This document shows, piece after piece, positions 11,479 through 19,400 of a stretch of DNA of 21,993 bases (positions within the stretch are counted from its first letter, which is position 1; the number at the start of each line of letters is the position of its first letter). The notes under the pieces were generated by a model. The model did no database searches. It was not told the origin of the DNA and saw only the letters and a list, made by a program, of their open reading frames with translations. Location: IMG/VR virus record IMGVR_UViG_3300008114_001706, positions 1 to 21,993 of that record; one strand, given 5' to 3'. The translations under genes and the position numbers were made by a program. The DNA is from a virus.

Positions 11479-11560
11479 CTGGGATAGGCCGCGGGAATAG
11501 CTAGCTAGCTGTCAAGCTGTCGGCATTTATTATATTAGGGTATAGAGACATATAGGGGAG

Positions 11561-11584
11561 AGGGTAGCCGATAGGGTAGCCGAC
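11561..11584 (+). repeat. 12-bp tandem direct repeat
   Basis: AGGGTAGCCGAT (11561-11572) is followed at once by AGGGTAGCCGAC (11573-11584), differing only in the last base. It lies just right of an AT-rich stretch (about 11524-11555) and between the two AGCT arrays. Confidence 0.85.
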
Positions 11585-11613
11585 CCAGCGGAAAATGCTA
11601 TACGGTACAGTAC

Positions 11614-11658
11614 AGCTGCAATAGCTGTAATAGCTGCAGCAGCTGCGCCAGCTGCGGC
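11614..11658 (+). repeat. AGCT iteron array, right: five 9-bp units
   Basis: Five consecutive 9-mers start at 11614, 11623, 11632, 11641 and 11650: AGCTGCAAT, AGCTGTAAT, AGCTGCAGC, AGCTGCGCC and AGCTGCGGC. The AGCTG core is invariant in all five. The phase is exact. No gene is convincingly encoded here. Confidence 0.85.
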
Positions 11659-11724
11659 GAGCAGACCCCTAGGTGTTAAGTTTAGTGCGTGTGTATAGTA
11701 TGTACCCACTACAGATATATTTCC

Positions 11725-11745
11725 TAAAGTGAACCCAGTCACTTA
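11725..11745. promoter_or_regulatory. palindromic operator-like site 1
   Basis: The 21-bp site begins TAAAGTGA and ends AGTCACTTA, with AAGTGA and TCACTT as inverted arms. It matches site 2 at 11771-11791 at 17 of 21 positions, with differences only in the centre and last base. The arm geometry fits a dimeric repressor or activator. Confidence 0.65.
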
Positions 11746-11770
11746 TTAATGTCCTATTTTGTACACATAT

Positions 11771-11791
11771 TAAAGTGACCTTAGTCACTTT
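11771..11791. promoter_or_regulatory. palindromic operator-like site 2
   Basis: AAAGTGAC (11772-11779) and GTCACTTT (11784-11791) form a perfect 8-bp inverted repeat around a 4-base centre. Its start lies 46 bp from that of site 1, in the same orientation. Both sites precede the late operon and are upstream of the leftward promoter. Confidence 0.65.
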
Positions 11792-11811
11792 CCGTAAATA
11801 CTTTATACCAT

Positions 11812-11840
11812 AGGCAGGAAATGAGCTTTTTTTCCTGCCT
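11812..11840. terminator. strong 10-bp hairpin, possible terminator
   Basis: AGGCAGGAAA (11812-11821) and TTTCCTGCCT (11831-11840) form a perfect 10-bp stem with a 9-base loop that carries a T-run on the plus strand. No T-run follows the stem on either strand, so it may be a terminator that works imperfectly, an RNA stabiliser or a protein site. Confidence 0.45.
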
Positions 11841-11850
11841 TATATACAGT

Positions 11851-11994
11851 AGGGGCGGTAGTTATGATAGCCCCGTACACACTCGCTTCGGTCACCCTAC
11901 GCGAGTCCCTAGGACGAGCCCTGACTTACCCCTCGCTACGCTGTAGCTTGCTCGGGAGTTTACGGTATCGGTGGTTGTGCAAAGCACAACTTTT
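11851..11994 (+). ncRNA. candidate structured RNA or leader ending in a terminator
   Basis: Successive stems can form: GGGGC/GCCCC (11852-11874), ACTCGC/GCGAGT (11881-11906), and CGAGC/GCTCG (11915-11954) enclosing GCTAC/GTAGC (11935-11947). An intrinsic terminator at 11974-11994 ends the segment. No coding frame is convincing here. Only a TATATACA box just upstream (11841-11848) hints at a promoter, without a -35. It could be a small RNA or a leader that controls entry into the late operon. Confidence 0.35.
11974..11994 (+). terminator. intrinsic terminator upstream of the late operon
   Basis: GTTGTGC (11974-11980), loop AAA, GCACAAC (11984-11990) and then TTTT form a classical intrinsic terminator on the plus strand, 47 bases before the terminase start. 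It would stop rightward transcripts from the control region unless they are antiterminated. Confidence 0.7.
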
Positions 11995-12040
11995 AATCGG
12001 GTGTAGTCTATCTATAACCCAATAAGATACTGGAGATCCA

Positions 12041-13900
12041 ATGGCTGAGAACTCAGCAGATATAGCAAAGCGAATCATCTTAGGATGTGTAGCTGAGGGT
12101 ATGACCATTGAACAAGCCTGCCTCTCGGCTGGTAAGTCTATGAAGACATACGAGTACTACCGACGTACCGATAAGATCTTTACAGACAAGATTGATAGAA
12201 CTCGCCTTGGGCTAAAGGATAAGTCCTTCGCGGCAGGCGATGTCCACGACATCTCATTTGCCGAGTTTCGCCAACGCTTTCTAAACTCCAAGACCTTCCC
12301 CCACCAGCAAAACCTAGTGGATATGATCGAAGGCGTAGAACCTACGTGGCTCCACCCCTCGATGAAGTTCGAGCAGGGTCTGGCCAATAACCGTATCCTT
12401 ATTAACATTCCGCCAAACCACGCCAAGTCCATCACAATCACGGTGGACTACGTAACCTGGCAGGTAGCCCGTAATCCTAACTTTCGTGTGCTGATAGTTT
12501 CCCAGACTCAGCAACTTGCCGCCGACTTTCTCTACGCCATCAAGCAGCGTTTGACTCACCCTATGTATGAGAACCTTCAAAATGCTTATGCTGCTGGCGT
12601 AGGGTTTAACTCTAAGTCTGCCTCGTGGCAGGCTACCCGTATCACCTTTGGTGATGAGCTTCGTGAATCCTCTGAAAAGGATCCCAATATCGAAGCCGTA
12701 GGTATCGGCGGTCAGATCTACGGCAAACGTGCCGATATGATTATCGTAGACGATGCTGTAACTCTTAAGAACGCCAATGAGTTTGAACGCCAAATCAAGT
12801 GGCTAACCCAGGACGTGCGTTCTCGTCTTAACCCTACTGGTAAATTAATTATCATTGGAACCCGCGTTGCTGCCGTTGACCTCTATCGAGAACTGCGTAA
12901 CCCAGATCGCTATCCAGGTGGCCTAGTTCCTTGGAAGTACCTGGCTATGCCAGCACTGCTGGAAACAGATGAAGACCCTGACAAGTGGGTTACCCTGTGG
13001 CCAGCATCTGATGCACCATTTGATGGGCAAGAAGAATCAGATCTTAATGAGGACAACCTCTATCCACGTTGGAATGGTCGTAACCTCTATAACGAACGTC
13101 AAGCAATGGATGCATCTACTTGGGCGCTGGTCTACCAGCAACAAGATATTTCAGATGATGCCATCTTTGATCCAGTATGTGTGAGAGGTTCTATTGATGG
13201 TATGCGTAAGGCGGGTAGGTTGGTTCCTGGTCATCCAGGCCATCCACGCGATGTCAATGGCTTTTCTTTTATTTGCGGTCTTGACCCCGCTATGGTTGGT
13301 GATACAGCCGCCGTTTGCTACGCTATTGATCGGGTTACTCATAAACGTTATATCGTTGATGCTATTAAGATCACTCGCCCTACGCCTGCTCAAATCCGTC
13401 AACTAATCTTTGATTGGACTTCCCTCTATAGTCCTAGTGAGTGGATCGTGGAGAAGAATGCGTTTCAATCTTTCCTTACGCAAGACGAAGGCATCCGTGC
13501 CAACCTTGCAAGCCGAGGCGTGTTACTGCGAGAGCATCACACGGGTAACAACAAATGGGACTCAGGTTTCGGTGTTGCGTCTATGTCAACATTGTTTGGC
13601 ACCAAGCAACACGATGGAAAGCACCACCGCGATAATTTAATTCATATGCCTAGTGACCAGACTGAAAACATTAAAGCAATGATTGAACAATTAATTACTT
13701 GGTCCCCAACGACCAAGGGTAAGACCGATATGGTAATGGCGTTGTGGTTTTGTGAGATCCGCGCCCGTGAAATGCTTAACCAAGGTATCCACGCTGTACA
13801 CCATATGAAAAATCCATTCCTGTCTCGTTACGAACAGGGTAAGCGAACAGTCATTAACATTGATGAACTGCTCGCAGAGAAAGACCGCACATTCATCTAA
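12041..13900 (+). CDS. terminase large subunit with N-terminal HTH
   Basis: This 619-residue packaging motor has an ATPase Walker A of the terminase type, PPNHAKS at 124-130, and Walker B MIIVDD at 233-238. A coupling motif IIIGT lies at 270-274. The C-terminal RNase-H-fold nuclease shows D415 in ICGLDPA, E471 in WIVEKNAF and D563 in KTDMVMAL. The enzyme pumps DNA into the prohead and cuts concatemers. Residues 1-60 form an extra helical segment (GMTIEQACLSAGKSMKTYEYY) that looks like the DNA-binding HTH of a small terminase. No separate small-terminase gene is seen beside it, so the N-terminus may do that job. GGAG lies 5 bases before ATG 12041. The portal gene follows after 9 bases. Confidence 0.93.
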   Translation: MAENSADIAKRIILGCVAEGMTIEQACLSAGKSMKTYEYYRRTDKIFTDKIDRTRLGLKDKSFAAGDVHDISFAEFRQRFLNSKTFPHQQNLVDMIEGVEPTWLHPSMKFEQGLANNRILINIPPNHAKSITITVDYVTWQVARNPNFRVLIVSQTQQLAADFLYAIKQRLTHPMYENLQNAYAAGVGFNSKSASWQATRITFGDELRESSEKDPNIEAVGIGGQIYGKRADMIIVDDAVTLKNANEFERQIKWLTQDVRSRLNPTGKLIIIGTRVAAVDLYRELRNPDRYPGGLVPWKYLAMPALLETDEDPDKWVTLWPASDAPFDGQEESDLNEDNLYPRWNGRNLYNERQAMDASTWALVYQQQDISDDAIFDPVCVRGSIDGMRKAGRLVPGHPGHPRDVNGFSFICGLDPAMVGDTAAVCYAIDRVTHKRYIVDAIKITRPTPAQIRQLIFDWTSLYSPSEWIVEKNAFQSFLTQDEGIRANLASRGVLLREHHTGNNKWDSGFGVASMSTLFGTKQHDGKHHRDNLIHMPSDQTENIKAMIEQLITWSPTTKGKTDMVMALWFCEIRAREMLNQGIHAVHHMKNPFLSRYEQGKRTVINIDELLAEKDRTFI

Positions 13901-13909
13901 GGAGACACA

Positions 13910-15667
13910 TTGTTATCAACTAAAGAGGTCGCAGCGAAGGTAGCACGTCTACAGACCCGCTACGCGGCACGTGACCAGAGAATGCGCGACGTGCTCTCTG
14001 TACGTCAGGGTGACATCTCCAAGGTATACCCAGCGATGTTTTCAGAGGAATACCCAAAGCCTCTAGTAGCTAACTTCGTAGATGTAGCAGCACGTGACTT
14101 GGCAGAAGTGATGTCTCCACTGCCATCCTTTAACTGCGCTGCTACCAATATGGTTTCTGACTCACAGCGTAAAGCTGCAGATACTCGCACACGTATTGCC
14201 AACTACTACGTGTCATCTTCTGAACTACAGATCCAGATGTACACAGGTGCTGACTGGTTTAATACCTATGGTATGTTGCCAGCGTTAATTGAGATGGACT
14301 ATGAAACCAATAATCCGAGAATACGTCTGCTTAATCCTTTTGGTACTTATCCTGAAATTGATAGATTTGGTCGTACCCTCTCCATCACACAGGTCCTAGC
14401 AACTGATGCCGAGACATTGGCAATGCAGTATCCAGAGTTCTATGACCAGATTATGCCACGCAATGTCTATTCTCCAGGATCACCTTATGTATCTTTGGTT
14501 CGCTACCACGACAAAGACCAAGACTTAATCTTTATCCCAGAGCGCAAGAACCTAGTCCTTGCAAACATTCCTAACCCAGTAGGTAAGTGCCTAGGTAGCG
14601 TTGCTATGCGTTCATCTATTGATGGCGAAGCACGTGGACAGTTTGATGATGTACTCTCAGTTCAACTTGCTCGTGCTCGATTTGCAGTATTGCAGATCCA
14701 AGCAGCAGAAAAATCTATCCAAGCACCTATTGCTATTCCACAAGATGTGCAAGAGTTGGCATTGGGACCTGATGCGATTATGCGTTCTGCAAATCCACAG
14801 GGTATTCGCCGTGTTCCACTAGAACTACCTAACGGAGTCTTTACAGAATCTGGTGTTCTAGAGCGTGAACTACGTACAGGTGCTCGTTACCCAGAGACTC
14901 GCTCAGGTAACATTGACGCATCTATCGTTACAGGCCGTGGTGTTCAAGCACTACAAGCAGGATTTGATACACAGATCAAGGCAGCGCAAGCACAGTTTGC
15001 TCGCTTGTTTACAGACCTTGTTGCTATGTGTTTTGAAGTAGATGAGAAAGTCTTTGGTTCTATGACCAAGGAAATCAAAGGCGTAGATGACGGTACTCCA
15101 TTTAATATGAAGTACGTTCCATCACGTCAGATTGATGGCAACTATGGCGTAGATGTCCGTTACGGAATTATGTCTGGTATGGATCCTAACCGCGCCATCA
15201 TTGCATTACTACAGATGCGTTCAGACAAGCTCGTATCTCGTGACTATGTACGTCGTGAGATTCCAATGGAGCTTAATGTTACGCAGGAGGAACAACGTGT
15301 TGATATTGAAGAGATGCGCGATTCTCTGCGGGTGGCTGTTGCTCAGTATGCTCAAGCCATTCCAGCGTTGGCAGCGCAAGGTCAAGACCCAAGTGAGATC
15401 ATTTCCCGTATTGCAGAAGTTATACAAGGCCGTCAAAAAGGTCTTCAATTAGAAAACGTAATTGGTAAAGCATTTGCACCTAAAGAACAACCAGTAGCTC
15501 CAGAGATGGCGATGATGCCAGGAGCACCAGGAACTCCAGCAGCAGGTGCGGCCCCCGTAGGTGCCTCGCAGCCAACTCCAGAACAAGGCGGAGCGGCCCC
15601 TGCTGCTGGTCCAGAACAACGTCCAGATATAGCAACTCTGCTAGCTTCTATAAGCGGCGCAGCATAA
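13910..15667 (+). CDS. portal protein
   Basis: This 585-residue protein directly follows the large terminase, which is the usual place for the portal. Its sequence has a helical N-terminal region, ARDLAEVMSPLPSFNC, a wing-like region with strands (PRIRLLNPFGTYPEIDRFG), and a long helical stem (RGVQALQAGFDTQIKAAQAQFARL). The C-terminal 70 residues are Pro/Ala/Gly-rich (from about 515) and probably unstructured. The portal forms the dodecameric ring through which DNA enters and leaves. The start is TTG 13910, supported by AAGGAG 5 bases upstream; the next in-frame ATG is 24 codons later. The identification rests on position, size and general similarity to actinophage portals. Confidence 0.85.
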   Translation: MLSTKEVAAKVARLQTRYAARDQRMRDVLSVRQGDISKVYPAMFSEEYPKPLVANFVDVAARDLAEVMSPLPSFNCAATNMVSDSQRKAADTRTRIANYYVSSSELQIQMYTGADWFNTYGMLPALIEMDYETNNPRIRLLNPFGTYPEIDRFGRTLSITQVLATDAETLAMQYPEFYDQIMPRNVYSPGSPYVSLVRYHDKDQDLIFIPERKNLVLANIPNPVGKCLGSVAMRSSIDGEARGQFDDVLSVQLARARFAVLQIQAAEKSIQAPIAIPQDVQELALGPDAIMRSANPQGIRRVPLELPNGVFTESGVLERELRTGARYPETRSGNIDASIVTGRGVQALQAGFDTQIKAAQAQFARLFTDLVAMCFEVDEKVFGSMTKEIKGVDDGTPFNMKYVPSRQIDGNYGVDVRYGIMSGMDPNRAIIALLQMRSDKLVSRDYVRREIPMELNVTQEEQRVDIEEMRDSLRVAVAQYAQAIPALAAQGQDPSEIISRIAEVIQGRQKGLQLENVIGKAFAPKEQPVAPEMAMMPGAPGTPAAGAAPVGASQPTPEQGGAAPAAGPEQRPDIATLLASISGAA

Positions 15668-15683
15668 CTGAGGGAGGTGTAAA

Positions 15684-15827
15684 ATGAACAAAGGATCACG
15701 TGCAGCAGCACCAATGTCAAAGCCTGTAGAAGGTAAGATGGATACCGCCAAGCCAGCAGGACCAGGCAAGGTTGTACCATCAATGATGCCAGCAGGTCGC
15801 AAAGGTACAGCAGTAAAGAAGGGCTAA
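15684..15827 (+). CDS. 47-aa basic, Pro/Lys-rich small protein
   Basis: A very strong ribosome-binding site (GGGAGGTG) lies 6 bases before ATG 15684. The product begins MNKGSRAAAPMSKPVEGKMD and ends GRKGTAVKKG. It is rich in Lys, Pro, Ala and Met, without predicted structure, and strongly basic. Such short basic proteins in the head gene region may bind DNA or act in head assembly; this is inference. The strong site suggests high-level synthesis. Confidence 0.65.
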   Translation: MNKGSRAAAPMSKPVEGKMDTAKPAGPGKVVPSMMPAGRKGTAVKKG

Positions 15828-15856
15828 GTAAATTTTAATTAACGGAGGTACTGGGC

Positions 15857-16078
15857 GTGGATAATAATAACAAAGTTCCACGCTCAGTACACTTCGCTGA
15901 TTTTTTAGTAGTCCTTTCAGGTTTTGCACATAACATTGCAAGTTCTGTACAAACTGCAACAGAAGAGTTAATGGAAATAGCTATCTATAATGCTAACCGT
16001 AACTCAGAAATCAATAAGGCTTGGGAACAATTTTCAAACGATTTAGAAAAGATACAGGAGGATACCGATGGTAGATAG
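15857..16078 (+). CDS. small helical hypothetical protein, 73 aa
   Basis: GTG 15857 is supported by GGAGGT (15843-15848) at a 8-base distance. The 73-residue product is mostly helical: a hydrophobic stretch (FADFLVVLSGFAHNIASSVQ), then EELMEIAIYNANRNSE and a final acidic helix (AWEQFSNDLEKIQEDTDGR). It overlaps the next gene by 11 bases. It lies in the head module; function is unknown. Confidence 0.65.
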   Translation: MDNNNKVPRSVHFADFLVVLSGFAHNIASSVQTATEELMEIAIYNANRNSEINKAWEQFSNDLEKIQEDTDGR

Positions 16079-16430
16079 CCCATTACAAATTGGCGGTCCA
16101 GGAAAATTCTCCGTACGTGAAGACCTACCACCGTCACAAAATTACGGTGATCGTAAAGCAATGGCAGAAGATATCGCAGGTGCTCCAACTACTGGTAAGC
16201 CATCTGCACGTCCAGCTCCTGCTAGTGAAATTAAAGAAGCAGTTAAGCCTGCCCCGTTAACACAAATGTTTGCACCAACTGAACGCACTGGCGAAGACGT
16301 TACGACTATCCCTGGTCCACCAAAGCCACCAGAAGGCAAGTTGTCAGACACACTTGCAGCGTTACTTCCATACGATCAAACTGGAGAAATTTCTGTTCTC
16401 TATCAGATGGCTTTATCTAGAGGTCAGTAG
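16068..16430 (+). CDS. Pro-rich hypothetical protein, 120 aa
   Basis: ATG 16068 has AGGAGG just upstream. The 120-residue product is low in hydrophobic residues and rich in Pro, Ala, Thr and Lys (for example KPSARPAPASEIKEAVKPAP and TTIPGPPKPPEGK). A short helical end follows (LSDTLAALLPYD, then EISVLYQMALSRGQ). Such a disordered chain with a C-terminal helix would fit a head-assembly chaperone, scaffold-like or adaptor protein, but no family is recognised. Its TAG shares one base with the GTG of the giant gene. Confidence 0.68.
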   Translation: MVDSPLQIGGPGKFSVREDLPPSQNYGDRKAMAEDIAGAPTTGKPSARPAPASEIKEAVKPAPLTQMFAPTERTGEDVTTIPGPPKPPEGKLSDTLAALLPYDQTGEISVLYQMALSRGQ

Positions 16431-19400
16431 TGGGATCAACGTCCAACAACATTAAGGCTATATCTTCTCAAGCTGGTCTAACACCAGAGCAACAAGAGCA
16501 GATCAATGGCTACATCAAAGCTGTAGACTCGCATCAGAAGTTATCATCTCTTCCATCAGACGTTGCCAAGTTAGAGTATGGAAAACTAACACCAGAGCAA
16601 CAGAAATCTTTGAAGGATAACTTTGGTAACGTTGAGCAAAAGCGTGGATGGTTAGGAACAGCACTTCACTACACAGTAGATCCTATAATCACTGCTGTAT
16701 CTGCTCCAGTTAAATTAGCTTTCAAAGGTGTACAAGAACTTTCAGATTTAAGCACACGTGCCTATCGTACTGCTGCTATCGCACTTGACCAGAATGTAAA
16801 CATTGGTAAAGCGTGGACAACAGCAAACGATAAAGGTGACAAGGTATTTAGCCCATCACGTATGGCTGAAGCAACAAGGATTTTTGGTTCAGCCTATATG
16901 TCTGTTGCACAAAAAATTGCAGAGGGTATGACTCTCGACCAAGTTATTGCAACTGGTACTGAAGAAGAAAAAAGAATAGCAGCAGGTGCCTCACAAAAGA
17001 AAGATCCACTCTTTCAAGATGCACTAGATGCAGCAAACGCTGCCAAGTATTCTCCAGGTCGAGCACTTGCTAATGCATTACTTCCTCAAAAGTGGGAAGG
17101 TTCAGGGGCAGCCTATAGAACTATCTCAGGTCTAGGCGATGCAACATTTCGTATCTTTGCAGATCCAACATTGCTACTTGGTAAAGCCAAGAAAGCATAC
17201 GATGTTTCTAAATATGCTTTAGATAATATCGTTGGAGATGCTGGCAATGTTCAAAAAGCATTTGAAGTAGCAAGCGTACAAAGATTTGACCAAGCCTATG
17301 TTGGAGCATTGAAAAATTATTCAGTAGCTCGCAAGGCAGTTAAAGAAGGTGGCGTAGATCCACAGGCTTTAGTACAAGCAGGTATTCAACTCAAGCGTAT
17401 CGCACCAGAGTTTGGTGACGATGTAATTGAAGCTATGCTTAAACAAGGCGTAGTCGAAGCTGGCACTATGAAGAATTTTCTTGCTAACAGCGAAGATGCA
17501 TTGCGTACTCTTAGAGGTCAAGCAGGCCGTCAAGTTCAATTATTGCCACGTATGGATGCAGGTCGTCAGATTCGTATTGCAGCGGTAACTACTGGTAACA
17601 AAGTACTTCGCTTTGACAAATCAGGTAAACGCATTAGCCGCGAAATATTCAGTGACCAGACCACTATTGGTGGCATTGAAGCACAGTTAATGGCTAAGAC
17701 TAAATTTATTGATACACGCACAGGTGATGCAGCAACTGCTAACACTCCAAAGGAATTCTTAAAGCAAGTTGAAAAAAGTATTATTGGCGAGGTTGAACGC
17801 AAGACTGCAAAGTTACGTGCAGATGGTGCATTCCGTATGCCATTGGATTATGTCCAAGATCGCATTGATCGCTTTGCATCTAAGTTTGCAAAGGTTCCAT
17901 TTTTCCGTGATAACTTCTTTGACCCTAACGCAGTAGATTCTGCTGAGAAGGTCTACCAGTTAGCACGTCTTGCTAATACTCGTTACAACTCACGCCTATT
18001 TGCAGAAGCATTTAAGGCTGGAGATGAAGCACAGAAGCGTCAGATTATGATGGGTGTCTTCAATACAGTAGCTGAGATTCGTGGACTTAATAAAGTTCCT
18101 GGTGGCAAGAACATCCTAGACGATTTGGCTAACTCATCACGTGAGCAACTTTTTGCTCCAAGAATTCTACTTCGTGATACTAAAGGTAAGCCAGTTCTTA
18201 ATGATGATGGTACCTATCGTTACTTTGAGCCATCTAATTTTAACGATCAACAGTTTGCTATCTTTGACTTTCAGTTAGCAGAAGGTATGAGCGTTCCTAA
18301 AATTCAAGATCTTGATGGAATTATTGATAAATATCAAGTAGCAAGCAGACTTATGAGCTGGTCACATAAACCTTGGGCCGAGAATCTAACATCTGCTTGG
18401 TCATTCTTGACTCTTGCTGGTCCTCGCTTTGCTGTACGTAACTCTATTGAAGATTTAATGGTTCATCTTGCAGTAGGCGATAGTGCTTGGGGATTAGTTG
18501 CAAGCAAGCGCCTATCTACTAAGTTGCGCCTTGGTCAAGGTGGCGAAACTCTAGGTGTTATTAATAAACTTATTAAGCGTTCAGACCGTGAACTCTATGC
18601 TAGTAAGATTGCTGCTGCTAAAACAGTACAAGATGCTCGTAAGGTTATGGCAGATGCTGTTATGACAGACAAGTATCTTGGCAAGTTAGATCCACAAGCG
18701 CGTGAGATTATTGCTGAGATGGCAGAGTTTGGTGCTATTGACGAACTACTTGCAGGCGTTGCAGAAGGTGGCAAGAAGGGCATCACTGGTGCTGACCACT
18801 GGACAGATGCACTTCGTACTGTAGATAAATACGGTACATCTCGTGAATACAAGATTGATGGAGTTACATATTCAAAGCAAAGTGGTGGAAACTACCGTGA
18901 GTATTCTCCAATTACAGCAGAAGGAAAGATTGCTTGGATAACAAGTATTGCTGCAATCGGTAATGACCCGCTAGGTTCTATCGCATTGCGATATATGTCA
19001 GATAATCCAAATTCTAAAAGAATTGCTATCAATAAGATTATAGAGTTTATTAACTCTCCACAGTATGCAAAGCAAAAGGCTCGCTTCCAGTTATACCGTC
19101 CAGGTAATAACGCAGACGTGGCAACTCACGCTGAAAATGTTTATGCAGCAACTCGTAACCTATTTGTTAATAGCCAAGATAAAGTAAACCAAAAGTTACT
19201 TGCAAAGGTTTCTATTCGCACACCTGAAGGTGGCATCAAAATTAATACTCGTGACTTAGGTATTGATGATCTGCCAGCGTTAGCAGAAGATGCACCACAA
19301 TTTATCTCTGGTCCAAGCATTATGCCTATTGCAGATGGTAACCCTGCTGGAAAGATCGTAGGAAAGCATTGGGAATGGGTTGGTGAGATGAATGCTCGCT

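Larger units (their letters stand above)
11275..12040. other. 766-bp non-coding control region between divergent operons
   Basis: No convincing gene is present. From left to right it holds the leftward promoter and leader, a block very rich in AGCT (11341-11660) with two iteron arrays, an AT-rich stretch (about 11524-11555) and a 12-bp tandem repeat. These are followed by two near-identical palindromes, a 10-bp hairpin, a series of stems (11852-11954), an intrinsic terminator and the ribosome-binding site of the terminase gene. The whole is a candidate replication origin, packaging or partition site plus regulatory hub. Confidence 0.65.

Noticed and set aside
11421-11658. CRISPR-like reading of the AGCT repeats
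   Set aside because: The repeat units are 9 bp and contiguous, without unique spacers of 25-40 bp.
11530-11742. 70-codon minus-strand frame with an Ala-rich hydrophobic stretch
   Set aside because: The Ala run is the translation of the 9-bp AGCTG repeats. The GTG start lies inside an operator palindrome and no ribosome-binding site precedes it.
11875-11960. Possible tRNA in the hairpin-rich segment
   Set aside because: Size is about right, but there is no T-loop TTCRANY motif, no 7-bp acceptor stem and no plausible anticodon arm.
11926-12108. 60-codon minus-strand frame across the terminase start
   Set aside because: It runs antisense over the late-operon terminator and the terminase N-terminus, with no ribosome-binding site or family pattern.
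12314-12793. 159-codon minus-strand frame opposite the terminase ATPase domain
   Set aside because: The sense strand encodes Walker A and B motifs. The antisense frame is open by codon bias only.
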